59,011 nt of DNA from CAZDQL01 sp964507325. GTDB taxonomy: Bacteria; Planctomycetota; UBA1135; GCA-002686595. Below, piece after piece: positions 42,606 through 51,931 of the stretch. The stretch spans positions 1-59,011 of the forward strand of contig CAZDQL010000034.1 of assembly GCA_964507325.1 (NCBI GenBank), given 5' to 3'. The notes under the pieces are model-generated. The model searched no databases. It was not told where the DNA came from and saw only the letters and a list, made by a program, of their open reading frames with translations. A program made the position numbers and the translations under genes. Position 1 is the stretch's first letter, and each line of letters begins with the position of its first letter.

Positions 42606-44072
42606 GTGCCCCCCCATCCTCTCCTGCGCCGACCCGCCGTCATCGTCACCGCGCTGGCGATTCCCGTCCTCGCCTGGCTGGCCTACGGCTCGCTCCTCTC
42701 CCACGCCATGCTCGGCTGGGACGGTTGGCCGATGGCGCTGACGGCGCGCGTCGCGAGCGTGGGGGACTTCTTGGCGCTCTTCACCGAGGAGCTGATGGAC
42801 GGGCGCTACCCCATGGGGGACTTCTACCGCCCGATCACCAGCCTGACGATGGCCATCGACTGGGGGACGAGCGGCTTGGATCCGGTGGGGTACCACCGCA
42901 CCGACCTCGTGATCCTGATCGCCAGCTCCCTCCTCTTGGCGTTGGTCACCGCGCGCCTGGGGGGAGCGGTGGCGGGGCTGATCGCGGGGTGCGTCTTCCT
43001 CCTGCACCCCGTGCAGCTCGAGCTGCTCTCGGTGCCGGCGCGCCGGGCGGACACTCTGTGCCTCTGCTTCACCCTGGCGGCGCTGGCGGCCCAGCCGAAG
43101 CGCGAGGCGCCCCTTCGGGGCTGGCGCTACGCAGCCATCCTGCTCCTGGCCCTGGCGGCGTCCGGCTCCAAGGAGAGCGGCGTCTTGGTGGCGCCGGCAG
43201 TCCTCTTGTGGCGGCTGATCGTCGAACGCGAGGGGATCGGCCTCGCCCTGCGCCGCAGCGCACCGGTGCTGGTGGGGGTGGCCCTCTACGTGGCGGCGCG
43301 CATGGCGGTGCTGGGGGGCATCGGCGGGCACGACGTGACGCAGACGGAGACGGTGGGCACCGTCGGCCTCTTGGGTGGCGTCCTCTCGGGAGCCCTCGCG
43401 CCGCAGCCCCTCTGGGGCTTCTCCGGCGCGGCGGTGGCGCTCCCCGTCGCGGCTCTGCTGGGGATCGCGAGCGTCCTCTGCGTCCGCGCCCGCGAGGACG
43501 CGCGCAGGCCCCTGCTCTTCCTCGCGGGGTGGGCTCTGGCGATCCTGGCGGTGACGACCCTCGCCGACCGACTGCACGACTGGTACGCGATGCTGGTGGC
43601 CGCGCCGCTGGCGGGGTGGATCGGCGTGGTGGCGGGGAGGGGGCCGCGTCCGCCCGCGACCCAACCGAAGCTGGCCCTGGCCCTGGCGGCGGCGGTGGCC
43701 CTCGGCTGTCTTTGGCGCTCACCGCTCTTCACCCCCTACCCGCTGCTCGACGCGGCGAGCGACCTGACCCGACTGCAGTACGAGCAGCTCGAGCGGCTGA
43801 TCGAGCGGGAGGTCGGAAAGGTCGAGGAGGGGGGCGTGGTGCAGCTCAACCCCTGGATCCCGATGCTGGCTCCCAACGCGGACGGCTCGGACGTGCGCAG
43901 CTTGATCCTGACGACCGACTACACCCTGCAGGCGTGGTGCGAGCTGCGCTGGCCGGGGGTCCCCTTCCGGGTGACCTTCTTCCAAGGACGGGGGCTGGCG
44001 CGCCGGCCCGGGCTGGTGCAGGTGCAGCTCGTGCCGGGGCCGGAGCCGTCGTGGGTGGGCGCCAAGCGCTGA
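42606..44072 (+). CDS. Polytopic membrane protein of the PMT/TMTC-like type
   Basis: 488 residues from GTG 42606. About nine to eleven helices, with 'WDGWPMALTARVASVGDFLALFTEE', 'YRPITSLTMAIDW' and 'VGYHRTDLVILI' in the first luminal region, patterns common to dolichol-phosphate-sugar-dependent mannosyltransferase-like proteins. The C-terminal 110 residues are soluble and periplasmic. A glycosyltransferase-C-type function is suggested; no diagnostic catalytic acid pair is certain. The gene ends just before a MITE-like repeat. Confidence 0.65.
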   Translation: MPPHPLLRRPAVIVTALAIPVLAWLAYGSLLSHAMLGWDGWPMALTARVASVGDFLALFTEELMDGRYPMGDFYRPITSLTMAIDWGTSGLDPVGYHRTDLVILIASSLLLALVTARLGGAVAGLIAGCVFLLHPVQLELLSVPARRADTLCLCFTLAALAAQPKREAPLRGWRYAAILLLALAASGSKESGVLVAPAVLLWRLIVEREGIGLALRRSAPVLVGVALYVAARMAVLGGIGGHDVTQTETVGTVGLLGGVLSGALAPQPLWGFSGAAVALPVAALLGIASVLCVRAREDARRPLLFLAGWALAILAVTTLADRLHDWYAMLVAAPLAGWIGVVAGRGPRPPATQPKLALALAAAVALGCLWRSPLFTPYPLLDAASDLTRLQYEQLERLIEREVGKVEEGGVVQLNPWIPMLAPNADGSDVRSLILTTDYTLQAWCELRWPGVPFRVTFFQGRGLARRPGLVQVQLVPGPEPSWVGAKR

Positions 44073-44083
44073 AGCGGTGTCAA

Positions 44084-44303
44084 ACTGAACTGCCCCCCTT
44101 CGGTGTGCATCTCCGAGGCCGCCCCATCGACGACCAGAGTCGGACCCGCATGCTGAGTGCCCCAGGGCAGCCGTCCGCCCGCTTCCGGCTCGTCACCCCT
44201 CCGGCGGGGCCTGCTCCAGCGGCCGGATGCTCCAAGTCCTTGCGGGCAAAGGTGCTACGGCGAGCAGTGCCCCGAAGAGCCCATCGAAGGGCGGCAGTTC
44301 AGT
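44084..44303 (+). repeat. MITE-like repeat, copy 1
   Basis: A 220-bp element with 19-bp imperfect terminal inverted repeats: ACTGAACTGCCCCCCTTCG at the left, complement of ACTGAACTGCCGCCCTTCG at the right. A conserved core contains GGCCTGCTCCAGCGGCCGG and GGCAAAGGTGCTACG. A second, inverted copy is at 54357-54571. The right end overlaps the stop codon (TGA) of the minus-strand TPR lipoprotein. Confidence 0.8.
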
Positions 44304-45303
44304 CGCGATCCCCTCGGCTCGACCACTGGGCGAGCCGCAGATCCAGCTCCCGCAGCCGTTCCGGCGCGTGCTCGGCGATCCCGGCCTGGACGTAGAGACG
44401 CCGCGCGCGTTGGAGGCGCGCGACGGCCTCGGCGAAGCGCCCCGCGGCGGCGTCGTGCTCCGCCAGCTCCTCCTCGCAGTGCCCGACCCACTCGCCGTCG
44501 TTCGGCCGCCGGCGGAAGGTGTAGCTGCGCTCGGCGCGTTCGGCGACCGCGCGCAGCAGTGCGAGCGCCTCCTCGGCCCGCCCCGCGATGCGCAGCCCGT
44601 GGGCCAGGGACCAATCCGCCACCAGCCGGCGGTGGGGATCCTCGTCGTCGAGGGTCGCCTGGTGGGCTTGCTGGAAGGCGACCAGCGCGTCCTCCATCAA
44701 CCCGCGCTCCTCCAGGAGCCAGGCGAGCTGGGTCCAGAGCGCCGCGACGAGGCGGTCGTCCCCCAGGGGTTTGGCCGCCTCCAGGGCCCGGCGGCACCAG
44801 CGCACCTGACGCTCGTCGGTGGCGGTGGCGGCTGCCCAGTGGGCGGCTTGGACCGCTCGCACGCCGAGGTCCGCGGCTCGGGCGACCTCGTAGGCCTGCC
44901 CGAAGCTGGTCAGAGCCTCGTCGACCGCCCCCGCGTGGCGTTCGAAGACTCCGCGGGCGATCAGCCAGCGCGCGAAGCCGGCCGGGTGCTCCGGCCGAGC
45001 GCGGTCGCCGGCGCTCTCGAGCCAGGCGCGACCCTCTTCGGCGGTCCCGGTCAGGACGTGCAGCTGGGCCGCCTGGGCGGTCGCCTCGACGAAGAGCCCC
45101 TCGTCCCCCTCTCCGCTGGCCGCCGCGGCGGCCATCTTGTAGGTCTGCAAGGCGTCCTCGTAGGAGCGCGCGTCGAAGCGCGCGTCGGCGCGCTCCAGGA
45201 GCTCGGCGGCCTTGGCGTGGGAGCCGGGGACGTCCCGGGTGGTGGAGACGCAGGCCACCAGGATGAGACTCGTGAGGGAGAGGGCCAGACGCATCGCGGA
45301 CAT
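44299..45303 (-). CDS. TPR lipoprotein
   Basis: 334 residues. Lipobox LILVAC (near residues 13-18; ATG 45303, with an alternative at 45294). Tetratricopeptide-like helices begin near 30 ('AKAAELLERADARFDARSYE') and recur, e.g. 'LTSFGQAYEVARAADLGVRAV' and 'DALVAFQQAHQATLD'. TPR arrays bind protein partners. The stop codon lies within the right terminal repeat of MITE copy 1, so the last residues may derive from an insertion. Confidence 0.75.
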   Translation of the reverse strand: MSAMRLALSLTSLILVACVSTTRDVPGSHAKAAELLERADARFDARSYEDALQTYKMAAAAASGEGDEGLFVEATAQAAQLHVLTGTAEEGRAWLESAGDRARPEHPAGFARWLIARGVFERHAGAVDEALTSFGQAYEVARAADLGVRAVQAAHWAAATATDERQVRWCRRALEAAKPLGDDRLVAALWTQLAWLLEERGLMEDALVAFQQAHQATLDDEDPHRRLVADWSLAHGLRIAGRAEEALALLRAVAERAERSYTFRRRPNDGEWVGHCEEELAEHDAAAGRFAEAVARLQRARRLYVQAGIAEHAPERLRELDLRLAQWSSRGDRD

Positions 45304-45395
45304 GGAATCGAGAGCCTACCACCTGTGCCCTGCGTGTCGAACTGGGCAGGGCTGGACCGCTACACTGTCCGCGCCCACGAGGCTGAGGGGAACCC

Positions 45396-47609
45396 TTGCA
45401 GCACCGGACGATCATCGCCGGCGTTGCGGTCGTCGCCGTCTCCGGGCTTACGTTCCTCGCCCTCGGCGGTGGAGCGGGGGCCGGGGGCGGGGGGGCGGCC
45501 GTGAGCGCCCTCACGATCACGCGCGCGGCGGAGCGTGGGTCGACCGCTCCGCCGGTTGCGAGGGGGGGCGTCGGAGACCTGGAGATCCCGCCCGCCGAGC
45601 GCCTCGCGGCGGAGGCCGCCGCTCCGGGATCCGCCCCGGTCGTCGCTCTGGACGGAGACCAGGGCGAGCTGACCGTGCTGGTGCACGAGGAGGCGAGTCG
45701 CCGCCCCCTCGCGGGCGTGCGCCTGGTCGTCTACGAGCCCGGCGCCGCGGTGCAGCGCCGATCGGTGGACTCCTCCCGCGGAGGACTGGCGGCGAGCCCC
45801 CTGACCGACGGGATGGGCCTGGCCACCTTCGACCTGCCCGCCGGCCGTCCCCTGCGGCTGGCCGTGCGCGGCGAGTCGGCGGGGGCGTCGAGCGCCGCGC
45901 TCGTGGTGGCGCCCCTGGTGCGCGGGGAGCAGCGCCGGCTGGAGGTGGCCCTCGCCACGGGGGGGCGAGTGGATCTGCGCGGCAGGCTCCTCGACCGCGA
46001 GACGGGGGAGCCGATCGCCGGCGCCGAGATCAGGGTGCGGCGCGGCGAGCGCTTGGGGGGTGAGCCGCAGGCGTGGTGCGCGCCGGGAAGCCCCGACGCG
46101 GCGAGCGACGCAGCGGGGTGGTTCCACCTCGCGCCACGAGCCCACGGTGTGAGGGGCGCCCAGGTGGACGCGGTCGGCTACTCACCGGCCCTCTTCCACC
46201 TCCCCGACGCGAGTCGTGCGGAGGAGGAAGCGCTAGTCGTCTCCCTCTCCCGCGAAGCCAGCCTGCGGGTGCGGATCGACTCCCCCGACGTGCCGTCCGA
46301 TGCCCTCGCCCTGCGCGTGTCGGCGGGATGCGAAGAGCTGGCGGTGACCGACGGAGCGGCCCTCGGCGGCGCGGAGCTCGAGTGGTTGGCGCCGGTCGCC
46401 GTCGACGGAGGGGCGAACCTCTACCACCTGCCGGCCCACGCGAGCTTGGCGGTCGAAGTGCTCTCGCAGGGGATGCCCCTGACCAGCGAGCCGACGCCCT
46501 TGGTGCTCGCCCCCGGCGAGGTGCGGGAGCTCGAGATCGACCTGGGCGCGGGCTCCGAGCTCCTCGGCACCTTGACCGACCCCGACGGCCGCGCGCTGGC
46601 GGGGAAGGAGGTGTGGCTCGTGCCCGCGAACCACGCCGGCCCGATCTCGCTCGCTAGCCGCCGCGCCCTGGCCTCCGTACGCGACCGCGCCCGCACCGAC
46701 TCCAGCGGGGACTTCCGCTTCGAGCGAGTGCCCAGCGGGGATTGGTGGGTCGGACCGGCCCCCACCTCTGAGGGGGATGCCCTGGCGCCGATCGCGCGCT
46801 GGCTGCACCTGCCCGAGGACGCCGAGGAGGTGCGCGTGGCGGTGAGGGCCCAGCCCGGTCTGCACCTCTCGGGTCGGGTCGTCGACAGCACGGGCACACC
46901 CGTCCCGGACGCGCGCCTCTGGCTGCGCGCCCTCGGCGGCGAGGGGGAGATCCTGGGCACGGCGAACGAGACGGGCCACTTCCGCCTGGGCCCCCTCGCC
47001 GCGGGTCCCCACGAGCTGGCCGCCCTGGCGGAGGAGCGGCCGCGCCGCATGGGCAGCGAGGTGATCCTGGTCAGCGCGGGGGATCAGGGGGTGGAGGTGG
47101 CGCTGCACCCCGGAGAGACGATCCGGGTGGTCGGGCTGCTCGAGGAGGGCGGTCTGGCGCCGCTCGAGGCCGCGTTCCTGACCCGCCTCGAGGGGCGGGA
47201 GCCGGTTCTGGCCGCGGCTGCGCGCACCACCACGGGCGCGCGCGCGCTGGAGCTCACGCCCCTCGAGCCCGGCGCTTCCTACACCCTGGTCGTGGTGGAC
47301 ACCGAAGGCCGGGTGGGGATCCGCGGCGACGTGACGGTCGCCCCCGCGGAGGTGCGGGAGGTCCAGGTGCACTTGACCCCGGGGGCTCGCCTGCACCTCA
47401 GCAACGCCAGCGTCGGAGAGACGCGCGTGTTCGTGCTGCACGAGGAGGCGATCGTCGCCTCCGAAGAGCTCGAGCCGAACACCCAGAGGGAGTTGGTCGT
47501 CCCGGAAGGCGCGTCGATCGTGCGCAGCGTGGGGGAGGACGGCGCGGAGGGGCAGCGGCGCGTGCAGGCGCGGCTCGGGGTGCTGCTCGAAGTCACGCTT
47601 CCGCTGTGA
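45396..47609 (+). CDS. Membrane-anchored carboxypeptidase-regulatory-like protein
   Basis: 737 residues from TTG 45396, preceded by GAGGCTGAGGGG. An N-terminal hydrophobic segment (IIAGVAVVAVSGLTFLALGG) anchors it. Several regulatory-like beta-sandwiches follow: 'ELTVLVHEEASRRPLAGVRL', 'RGRLLDRETGEPIAGAEI', 'LGTLTDPDGRALAGKEVWL' and 'SGRVVDSTGTPVPDARLWL'. No enzyme domain is seen. Structural or surface role inferred. Confidence 0.8.
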   Translation: MQHRTIIAGVAVVAVSGLTFLALGGGAGAGGGGAAVSALTITRAAERGSTAPPVARGGVGDLEIPPAERLAAEAAAPGSAPVVALDGDQGELTVLVHEEASRRPLAGVRLVVYEPGAAVQRRSVDSSRGGLAASPLTDGMGLATFDLPAGRPLRLAVRGESAGASSAALVVAPLVRGEQRRLEVALATGGRVDLRGRLLDRETGEPIAGAEIRVRRGERLGGEPQAWCAPGSPDAASDAAGWFHLAPRAHGVRGAQVDAVGYSPALFHLPDASRAEEEALVVSLSREASLRVRIDSPDVPSDALALRVSAGCEELAVTDGAALGGAELEWLAPVAVDGGANLYHLPAHASLAVEVLSQGMPLTSEPTPLVLAPGEVRELEIDLGAGSELLGTLTDPDGRALAGKEVWLVPANHAGPISLASRRALASVRDRARTDSSGDFRFERVPSGDWWVGPAPTSEGDALAPIARWLHLPEDAEEVRVAVRAQPGLHLSGRVVDSTGTPVPDARLWLRALGGEGEILGTANETGHFRLGPLAAGPHELAALAEERPRRMGSEVILVSAGDQGVEVALHPGETIRVVGLLEEGGLAPLEAAFLTRLEGREPVLAAAARTTTGARALELTPLEPGASYTLVVVDTEGRVGIRGDVTVAPAEVREVQVHLTPGARLHLSNASVGETRVFVLHEEAIVASEELEPNTQRELVVPEGASIVRSVGEDGAEGQRRVQARLGVLLEVTLPL

Positions 47610-47675
47610 AGTGAGACTCGGCGATCTGAGCTCTACAATGCTCCTGCTCGGACCACTCGTTCAGGAGGATTCGCC

Positions 47676-49658
47676 ATGGAGAAGAGCTGGCCGACCGTGA
47701 GGCCCGTGTGCCTCGGGCTGTTCGCATTGGTCGTCACGGCATCCCCGGCCCAGGCCCAGGAGTTCGACGTGCTCGCCTACAGCATCGACGCGAGCATCGA
47801 GGGGGATCAGCTCGTCGAGACGGTCACCCTGACGGCGACTTCGAGGCGACCGGTGAAGGCGCTCGATCTGGAGCTCGCCTCCTCGATGGAGCTGCTCGCG
47901 TGCCGGCTGGACGACGCCGAGGTCCCCTTCGAGCGCGCGCAGTGGGACCTGAAGCTCGACCTGAAGGCCGCGGGATCGCCCAGGGGCGAGTTCACGCTCC
48001 ACTTCGAGCTGCAAGGCAGTCCCTACAACAACCAGCGCAACCGGTTCATTCGGACGGTGATTTCGGAGGAGCGTGCCTACATCCGCAGCCAGTACGCCTG
48101 GTACCCGCGCCGGCCGGACGACCCGGCGACCTACGTGACCCGACTGACGGTGCCGCAGGAGTGGTTGGTGCGCACCGCCGGGGATCTGGTGGAACAGCGT
48201 TCGGAGGGAGACCGCCGGGTCTGGACCTTCACCCTCGACGCGCCCTGCCGCAACGTGGGTCTGGCCGCCGGGCCCTACGTCGTGGTGGAGCGGCAGGGCG
48301 AGGGTGGCATCGAGTTGGACGCGCTGGTCAGCGAAGAGCACCGCGCGGGCGCCGCCCGTCTGCTGGAGATCGCCGAACAGGCGATCGGGTTCTACTCCAC
48401 TCTGCTCGGGACCATCGACCAGGAGCGCTTCACCCTGGTGGAGATGCCCGCCGCCTTCGGAGGGGGCAGCGGGTACGGCGAGACCGGCTACGCCCTCATC
48501 GGCTGTGAGGCGTTCGAGGACCCTGAAGGCGCCACTTGGGCCGAGTCCCTGGTGGCCCACGAGGTCGCGCACACCTGGTGGGGTCGCGAGGTGCTGTTCG
48601 ACGACTTCGCCAACGAGATGCTCGCCACCTACTCGACGCTGCGCTATCTGGAGGAGATCCAGGGCGACGACCCTGCCCGCGACGAGCGCAGGCGCTTCGT
48701 GCAGCGCATCAGCGCGGTCGCCTCGCAGCACGAGCTCGTGGCGCTGGACACGATCCGGGGCTGGGGAGGGAACACACACCCCGCCGTCTACAGTGCCTGC
48801 GCCTACGACCGGGCCGCGATGCTCTTGCACGCTCTCGAGCGCGAGATGGGCCGCGAGCGCTTCGACAAGGCGCTGGGCAGGCTATTCGAGGCCAACCGCG
48901 GGAAGAGCCTCGACTACGCGTCGGTGCGCAAGGCCCTCGGCGGTTCGCGGTACAAGCGGATCTTCGACCAATGGGGCAGCGCCGCACTCCCCACGCTACG
49001 CGAGGAGCACGTGGTCGAGGAGTCGCGCTCCTCCTTCCGCGTCTCGGGGACCCTGCGGCAAGAGGGGACCGACAGGCCCTTCGCGATGGAGGTCACCCTG
49101 CGCACCATCGGCGGTTTCCGATACCGGGATCACGTCGTCCGGATGAAGAAGCACGCCGTCGAGTTCGAGTTTTCTTGTCCCTTCGAGCCGCAGAGGATCG
49201 TCATCGACCCGCACTACCACCTGATTCGCGGTCTGGGTGCTCCCCCAGACCTGAAGACGCTGGACGAGAAGATCTTCGCGGTGGCCAACGATCCCGATGC
49301 CGACGACGCCGCCCTCCTCGAGCGCACCATCGAGACGATCCGCGAGGTGCTCGCCATGGGCCCGGCGTCGGAGAGCGTCTACCACACCGCTCTCGGGCGC
49401 TGTCTCTTCCGCCTGGGCGATTTGGACCGAGCAGTCGAGGAGTTCGAAATCGCCCTGAAAGGGGGCGCAGGCGGACCCTTCCACCGAGCCTGGATCCACC
49501 TGCGCCTCGGCTGCATCCACGACCTGAGAGGGGAGCGCGACGAGGCCGTGTCGTACTACGAGAAGACGCTGGCGGCCCCGGAGAAGTACGCCGCCCAGCG
49601 CTCCCGAGCGGTGCGCTTCAGCGAGAACCCCTACAGGGGCTATGCGATCGACGGCTAA
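47676..49658 (+). CDS. Secreted M1-type metallopeptidase with TPR tail
   Basis: 660 residues; ATG 47676 follows CAGGAGG. Signal peptide 1-28 (LFALVVTASPAQAQ). The M1-like catalytic region has 'SLVAHEVAHTWWGREVLFDD' (H295, E296, H299) and the third zinc ligand E314 (FANEML); the spacing HExxH-x14-E is four residues shorter than the usual x18. A YGETGY segment sits at the exopeptidase-loop position. The C-terminal 100 residues (about 555-650) hold TPR-like helices ('LGRCLFRLGDLDRAVEEFEI'). An aminopeptidase role is inferred. It overlaps the convergent substrate-binding protein gene by 4 bp. Confidence 0.8.
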   Translation: MEKSWPTVRPVCLGLFALVVTASPAQAQEFDVLAYSIDASIEGDQLVETVTLTATSRRPVKALDLELASSMELLACRLDDAEVPFERAQWDLKLDLKAAGSPRGEFTLHFELQGSPYNNQRNRFIRTVISEERAYIRSQYAWYPRRPDDPATYVTRLTVPQEWLVRTAGDLVEQRSEGDRRVWTFTLDAPCRNVGLAAGPYVVVERQGEGGIELDALVSEEHRAGAARLLEIAEQAIGFYSTLLGTIDQERFTLVEMPAAFGGGSGYGETGYALIGCEAFEDPEGATWAESLVAHEVAHTWWGREVLFDDFANEMLATYSTLRYLEEIQGDDPARDERRRFVQRISAVASQHELVALDTIRGWGGNTHPAVYSACAYDRAAMLLHALEREMGRERFDKALGRLFEANRGKSLDYASVRKALGGSRYKRIFDQWGSAALPTLREEHVVEESRSSFRVSGTLRQEGTDRPFAMEVTLRTIGGFRYRDHVVRMKKHAVEFEFSCPFEPQRIVIDPHYHLIRGLGAPPDLKTLDEKIFAVANDPDADDAALLERTIETIREVLAMGPASESVYHTALGRCLFRLGDLDRAVEEFEIALKGGAGGPFHRAWIHLRLGCIHDLRGERDEAVSYYEKTLAAPEKYAAQRSRAVRFSENPYRGYAIDG

Positions 49659-50584
49659 TCGTCGGCCACCTCCACCCCGTAGGCCTCGGCCAGCCGCCGG
49701 TGGAGCTCGTCCATCATCTCGATCCACCCCTGCGAGCGCTCGTTCGCACCGACCATCGTCGGCAGCTCGAGGAGAGCAGCGTCCGTCTCGCGGGCGACCT
49801 TGCCCACGTGCTTGCCCTTGGACCAGCTCGCGGTCAGCACCACCTTCACCTCCTCCCTGCGCATGCCGGTGATCAGGGTGCTGAGGTGGCGCACCGTCGG
49901 CGGGATGCCGGGCTTCGGTTCGATCGAGCCGAAGAGCCGGATGCCGCAGGCGCGCAGCAGGTAGTCGAACTCCTGGTGGTAGGTGACCGCGCTCTCGCCC
50001 TTCAGGGCGGCCTGGATCTTCGCCCAGCGCTCGGCGGCGGCGGCGTAGCGCTCCTTCCAGGCCTCGAAGCGCGCGTCGTAGTGGGCTTTCCCCGCGGGAT
50101 CGACGCGCAGCAGGCCGGCCAGGATGCAGCGCATCATCTGCGGCCCTCCGCGCGGGTCGAGATTCACGTGCGGGTTGCCCTGGGGGTGCACGTCCGCGCC
50201 CTGCCGCCGGTCGATCGTCTCCGGCACCTGGATCGCTTTCCAACCCTCGGAGGCGTTGACGAAGCCTTCGCCCCCCGGCTGCACGCGCTTGTTGCGCGCG
50301 GCGCGCAGGAGGCCGGGGACCCAGGCGTGCTCGAGGGAGAGGCCCACCTGCACGAAGAGGTCCGCGCGGCTGGTGGCCACGATGTGGGAGGGCTTGAGCC
50401 GCACCGCGTGCAGGTTCTCGCGCCCCTTGGCGATCGAGGTCACCTCGACCCGGGAGCCGCCCAGCTCCCGGGTGAGGTCGGCCAGGTCGGGGATGGTGGT
50501 CACCACCCGCACCTGGGCCGGCGCGACGCCGACGAGAATCAGCAGGAAGAGCGGCCGCAGGAGTCGTCGCAGCACGGCGATCAC
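49655..50584 (-). CDS. Zinc/manganese-type ABC substrate-binding protein
   Basis: 309 residues from GTG 50584; signal peptide MIAVLRRLLRPLFLLILVGVAPAQ. Cluster A-I/ZnuA family: 'TTIPDLADLTRELGG', ligands in 'ENLHAVRLKPS', 'GNPHVNLDPRGG' and 'VTYHQEFDYLLRACGI'. These bind zinc or manganese in the periplasm for an ABC importer; no permease or ATPase gene is in the window. The start overlaps the stop of the outer-membrane protein gene (GTGA), so the two are coupled. Confidence 0.85.
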   Translation of the reverse strand: MIAVLRRLLRPLFLLILVGVAPAQVRVVTTIPDLADLTRELGGSRVEVTSIAKGRENLHAVRLKPSHIVATSRADLFVQVGLSLEHAWVPGLLRAARNKRVQPGGEGFVNASEGWKAIQVPETIDRRQGADVHPQGNPHVNLDPRGGPQMMRCILAGLLRVDPAGKAHYDARFEAWKERYAAAAERWAKIQAALKGESAVTYHQEFDYLLRACGIRLFGSIEPKPGIPPTVRHLSTLITGMRREEVKVVLTASWSKGKHVGKVARETDAALLELPTMVGANERSQGWIEMMDELHRRLAEAYGVEVADD

Positions 50585-51801
50585 CAGTTGACCCCGTGGG
50601 AGTGGGGTCCGAAGAAGTTGGTGTACTGCACCAGGAAGGTGGTGCTGTCCCCCCCTTCGTCGCGGTCCACCTGGGTCACGGCGAAGCGCAGTCGGGCGTA
50701 CTCCGACAGGGAGCGGCTGTAGTACAGGGTCAGCTCGCTGTCCTCCGGCTTGGAGGGCTCGGGGTGCTCGAAGGCGCTGTAGAGCAGGCCGAAGGAGTTG
50801 CGCTGGTCGAAGGCGCGGTCGATCCAGCCGTAGTAGCCGACGGCGTCGTCGTCGAAGACCTCGAGGGTGTCGTCCGACTCGTCCCCGGGGGTGCCTTCGT
50901 CGTCGACCTCGGCGCCGATGTCACCGTCGAAGAGGAGCGCCTCGACGCCGAAGGTCCAACCGGTCAGGCCCGACTCGCCGGTGATGCCGTAGGTCAGGTC
51001 CGCGCCGAGCACGCTGTTCGACTGCCCGGCCAGCTCGAAGCCGCTGCTGTCGAGCTCGTAGGTGAACTCGGGCACCTCCCGCAGGGAGAGCCCCCACTGG
51101 AAGACACCGGACTCCCCCACGTCGCTGAAGCCGGTCACCCGCGCGGTCAGGTTCAGCTCGTCCAGCTCGCTGCGGTCGGGGATGTGGGCTTCGCCCCCGT
51201 GCTCCTCCTCGTCATCGCGGTCGTGGCCGTGGTCGTGGGCGTCGAGGAGGGAGTCGAACACCCCCAGCGAGAAGCGCACCGCCGAGGCGTCCCCGGTGGC
51301 GAACCAGTGGTCGACCTGCACGCCGGTACCGGCCAGCTCCCCCCCCAGATAGGCGCGCAGGGCCGCGGGACGATCCGGGTAGGCCAGGTCGTGCACGTGG
51401 CCCTGCATCTGCTTGCCGAAGTCGATGAAGAAGCGGCCGGAGCGCAGGGTCGTGTTGCCCTCGAAGCCGATGTAGTGCACCGCCGCCTCCTCGAGCTCGA
51501 TCTCCTCCTCGTCCGCCACCACGACGGCGTAGACCCAGGCGTTGGGGTCGATCCAGGCGTTGGTGGTCAGCTCGAGGGAGCGCAGGGTCAGGTCGAATCC
51601 CTCCTCGTCGCTGTCGTCGATGTCGGCGTAGTCGAGAATGGCGTCGATCACGCCGCCGATGGCGGGGTTGAACTCGTTGGAGAACTGGTCGGTCTGGCCG
51701 GCGTTGACGCGCGGCATCCCGGGGGTCTGGAAGCCGGAGCCCTGGGCCAGGGCAGGTGGGGCGAGAAGGGTGAGTGGGAGCAGAAGGGGTAGGAGTCGCA
51801 T
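50581..51801 (-). CDS. Beta-barrel-type outer-membrane protein with His/Asp-rich loop
   Basis: 406 residues from ATG 51801; signal peptide MRLLPLLLPLTLLAPPALA. Alternating beta-strand patterns throughout, 'FFIDFGKQMQGHVHDLAYPD' and a C-terminal strand 'FLVQYTNFFGPHSHGVNW' are typical of zinc-regulated porin-like proteins. A loop near 217-240 is His/Asp/Glu-rich (DAHDHGHDRDDEEEHGGEAH). It probably mediates metal passage or scavenging across the outer membrane and is co-transcribed with the substrate-binding protein. Confidence 0.75.
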   Translation of the reverse strand: MRLLPLLLPLTLLAPPALAQGSGFQTPGMPRVNAGQTDQFSNEFNPAIGGVIDAILDYADIDDSDEEGFDLTLRSLELTTNAWIDPNAWVYAVVVADEEEIELEEAAVHYIGFEGNTTLRSGRFFIDFGKQMQGHVHDLAYPDRPAALRAYLGGELAGTGVQVDHWFATGDASAVRFSLGVFDSLLDAHDHGHDRDDEEEHGGEAHIPDRSELDELNLTARVTGFSDVGESGVFQWGLSLREVPEFTYELDSSGFELAGQSNSVLGADLTYGITGESGLTGWTFGVEALLFDGDIGAEVDDEGTPGDESDDTLEVFDDDAVGYYGWIDRAFDQRNSFGLLYSAFEHPEPSKPEDSELTLYYSRSLSEYARLRFAVTQVDRDEGGDSTTFLVQYTNFFGPHSHGVNW

Positions 51802-51931
51802 CGGGTGTTCGGGTAGGGGTCGTCTGGGAAGGGGAGCGGCCGACGCACACCTCCTCCGTGCAGAGGAGATGCGCGAACAGCACGTCACACTCACCGCCAG
51901 ACCGCTTGGCGCGGTGGCGGCACGTCGGGGT

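Noticed and set aside
51802..51931. Zur-type operator upstream of the metal porin gene
   Set aside because: No TGATAT-like inverted repeat was seen; a short CTCCTC/GAGGAG stem is not a metal-regulator site.
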